Assembly: GCA_030447865.1 (NCBI GenBank)
Contig: JAUJOD010000002.1
Location: 1-64,000, forward strand
Length of the DNA: 64,000 bases
Origin: Nocardioidaceae bacterium
GTDB lineage: Bacteria; Actinomycetota; Actinomycetes; Propionibacteriales; Nocardioidaceae
Reading direction: 5' to 3'
The position numbers were made by a program, and so were the translations under genes. The notes under the pieces are model-generated. The model saw only the letters and a list, made by a program, of their open reading frames with translations. It was not told the DNA's origin and made no database searches. Positions 63,956 to 64,000 of the stretch are shown one piece after another (the first letter of the stretch is position 1; each line of letters starts with the position of its first letter).

Positions 63956-64000
63956 GCCAGCCAGCGCGGTGGGCCAGGAGCAGCCGAACGCCGGACTCTC

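Overview
The window looks like a chromosome segment of a high-GC Gram-positive (actinobacterium), probably near Propionibacteriales/Nocardioidaceae, although the genus is not decidable from sequence alone. The main reason is the block at 15242-23834 (CDP-alcohol phosphatidyltransferase, DUF881, small basic protein, DUF881, gcvH, FHA protein, MerR, DUF151 nuclease, MerR, gcvP). It has the gene order of the mycobacterial pgsA2-gcvH-garA-Rv1828-gcvB locus. GTG starts, ATGA/GTGA overlaps and strong GC bias fit the same group.

Layout: (1) 1-727 is the right end of an IS6-type insertion sequence. (2) 948-6819 is a compact, clearly lower-GC integrative element of about 5.9 kb bounded by perfect 44-bp direct repeats of the 3' half of a tRNA-Pro(GGG) gene. 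It carries a tyrosine integrase, a serine recombinase, a winged-helix replication-type protein, two small membrane proteins and two unknown genes. Inside the replication-type gene lies an array of dyad iterons at 22-23 bp spacing, followed by four short direct repeats and AT-rich DNA. I read this as a replication origin embedded in its own initiator gene. Its mRNA leader is highly structured and contains a terminator and a stem that covers the ribosome binding site. (3) 6835-8413 holds integrase and MFS pseudogenes. (4) 8507-35225 is core-like chromosome: a tyrosine/homogentisate catabolic locus (hmgA, fumarylacetoacetase and an unrecognised partner), the pgsA/DUF881/gcv block with a glycine riboswitch before gcvP, tldD/tldE, fdhD, pepN, a DrrAB-type exporter and kptA. 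(5) 35399-54616 is an accessory, decay-rich zone. It contains four type II toxin-antitoxin loci plus RelE remnants, two integrase relics, a Nudix remnant with a 53-bp internal micro-inversion, an ECF42-type sigma factor with its YCII partner, broken folD and DHFR-like genes, a methyltransferase gene between 58/56-bp direct repeats, and a DUF402/LanC-like gene pair. (6) 54613-63955 returns to ordinary chromosome: a short UvrA paralog, a VOC/AraC pair, a P-loop kinase, a lipoprotein, DUF2332, a saccharopine-dehydrogenase-like enzyme, and a MurA fused to an N-terminal XRE helix-turn-helix.

How the genes work together: the homogentisate genes form a divergent catabolic unit. The pgsA-to-gcvP block couples membrane and division proteins with glycine cleavage and the GarA-type metabolic switch. 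The integrated element pairs a site-specific integration module (Int, arm sites, att repeats) with an autonomous-replication module (initiator, iterons). The accessory zone appears to have been assembled by repeated insertion and deletion, leaving many gene fragments.
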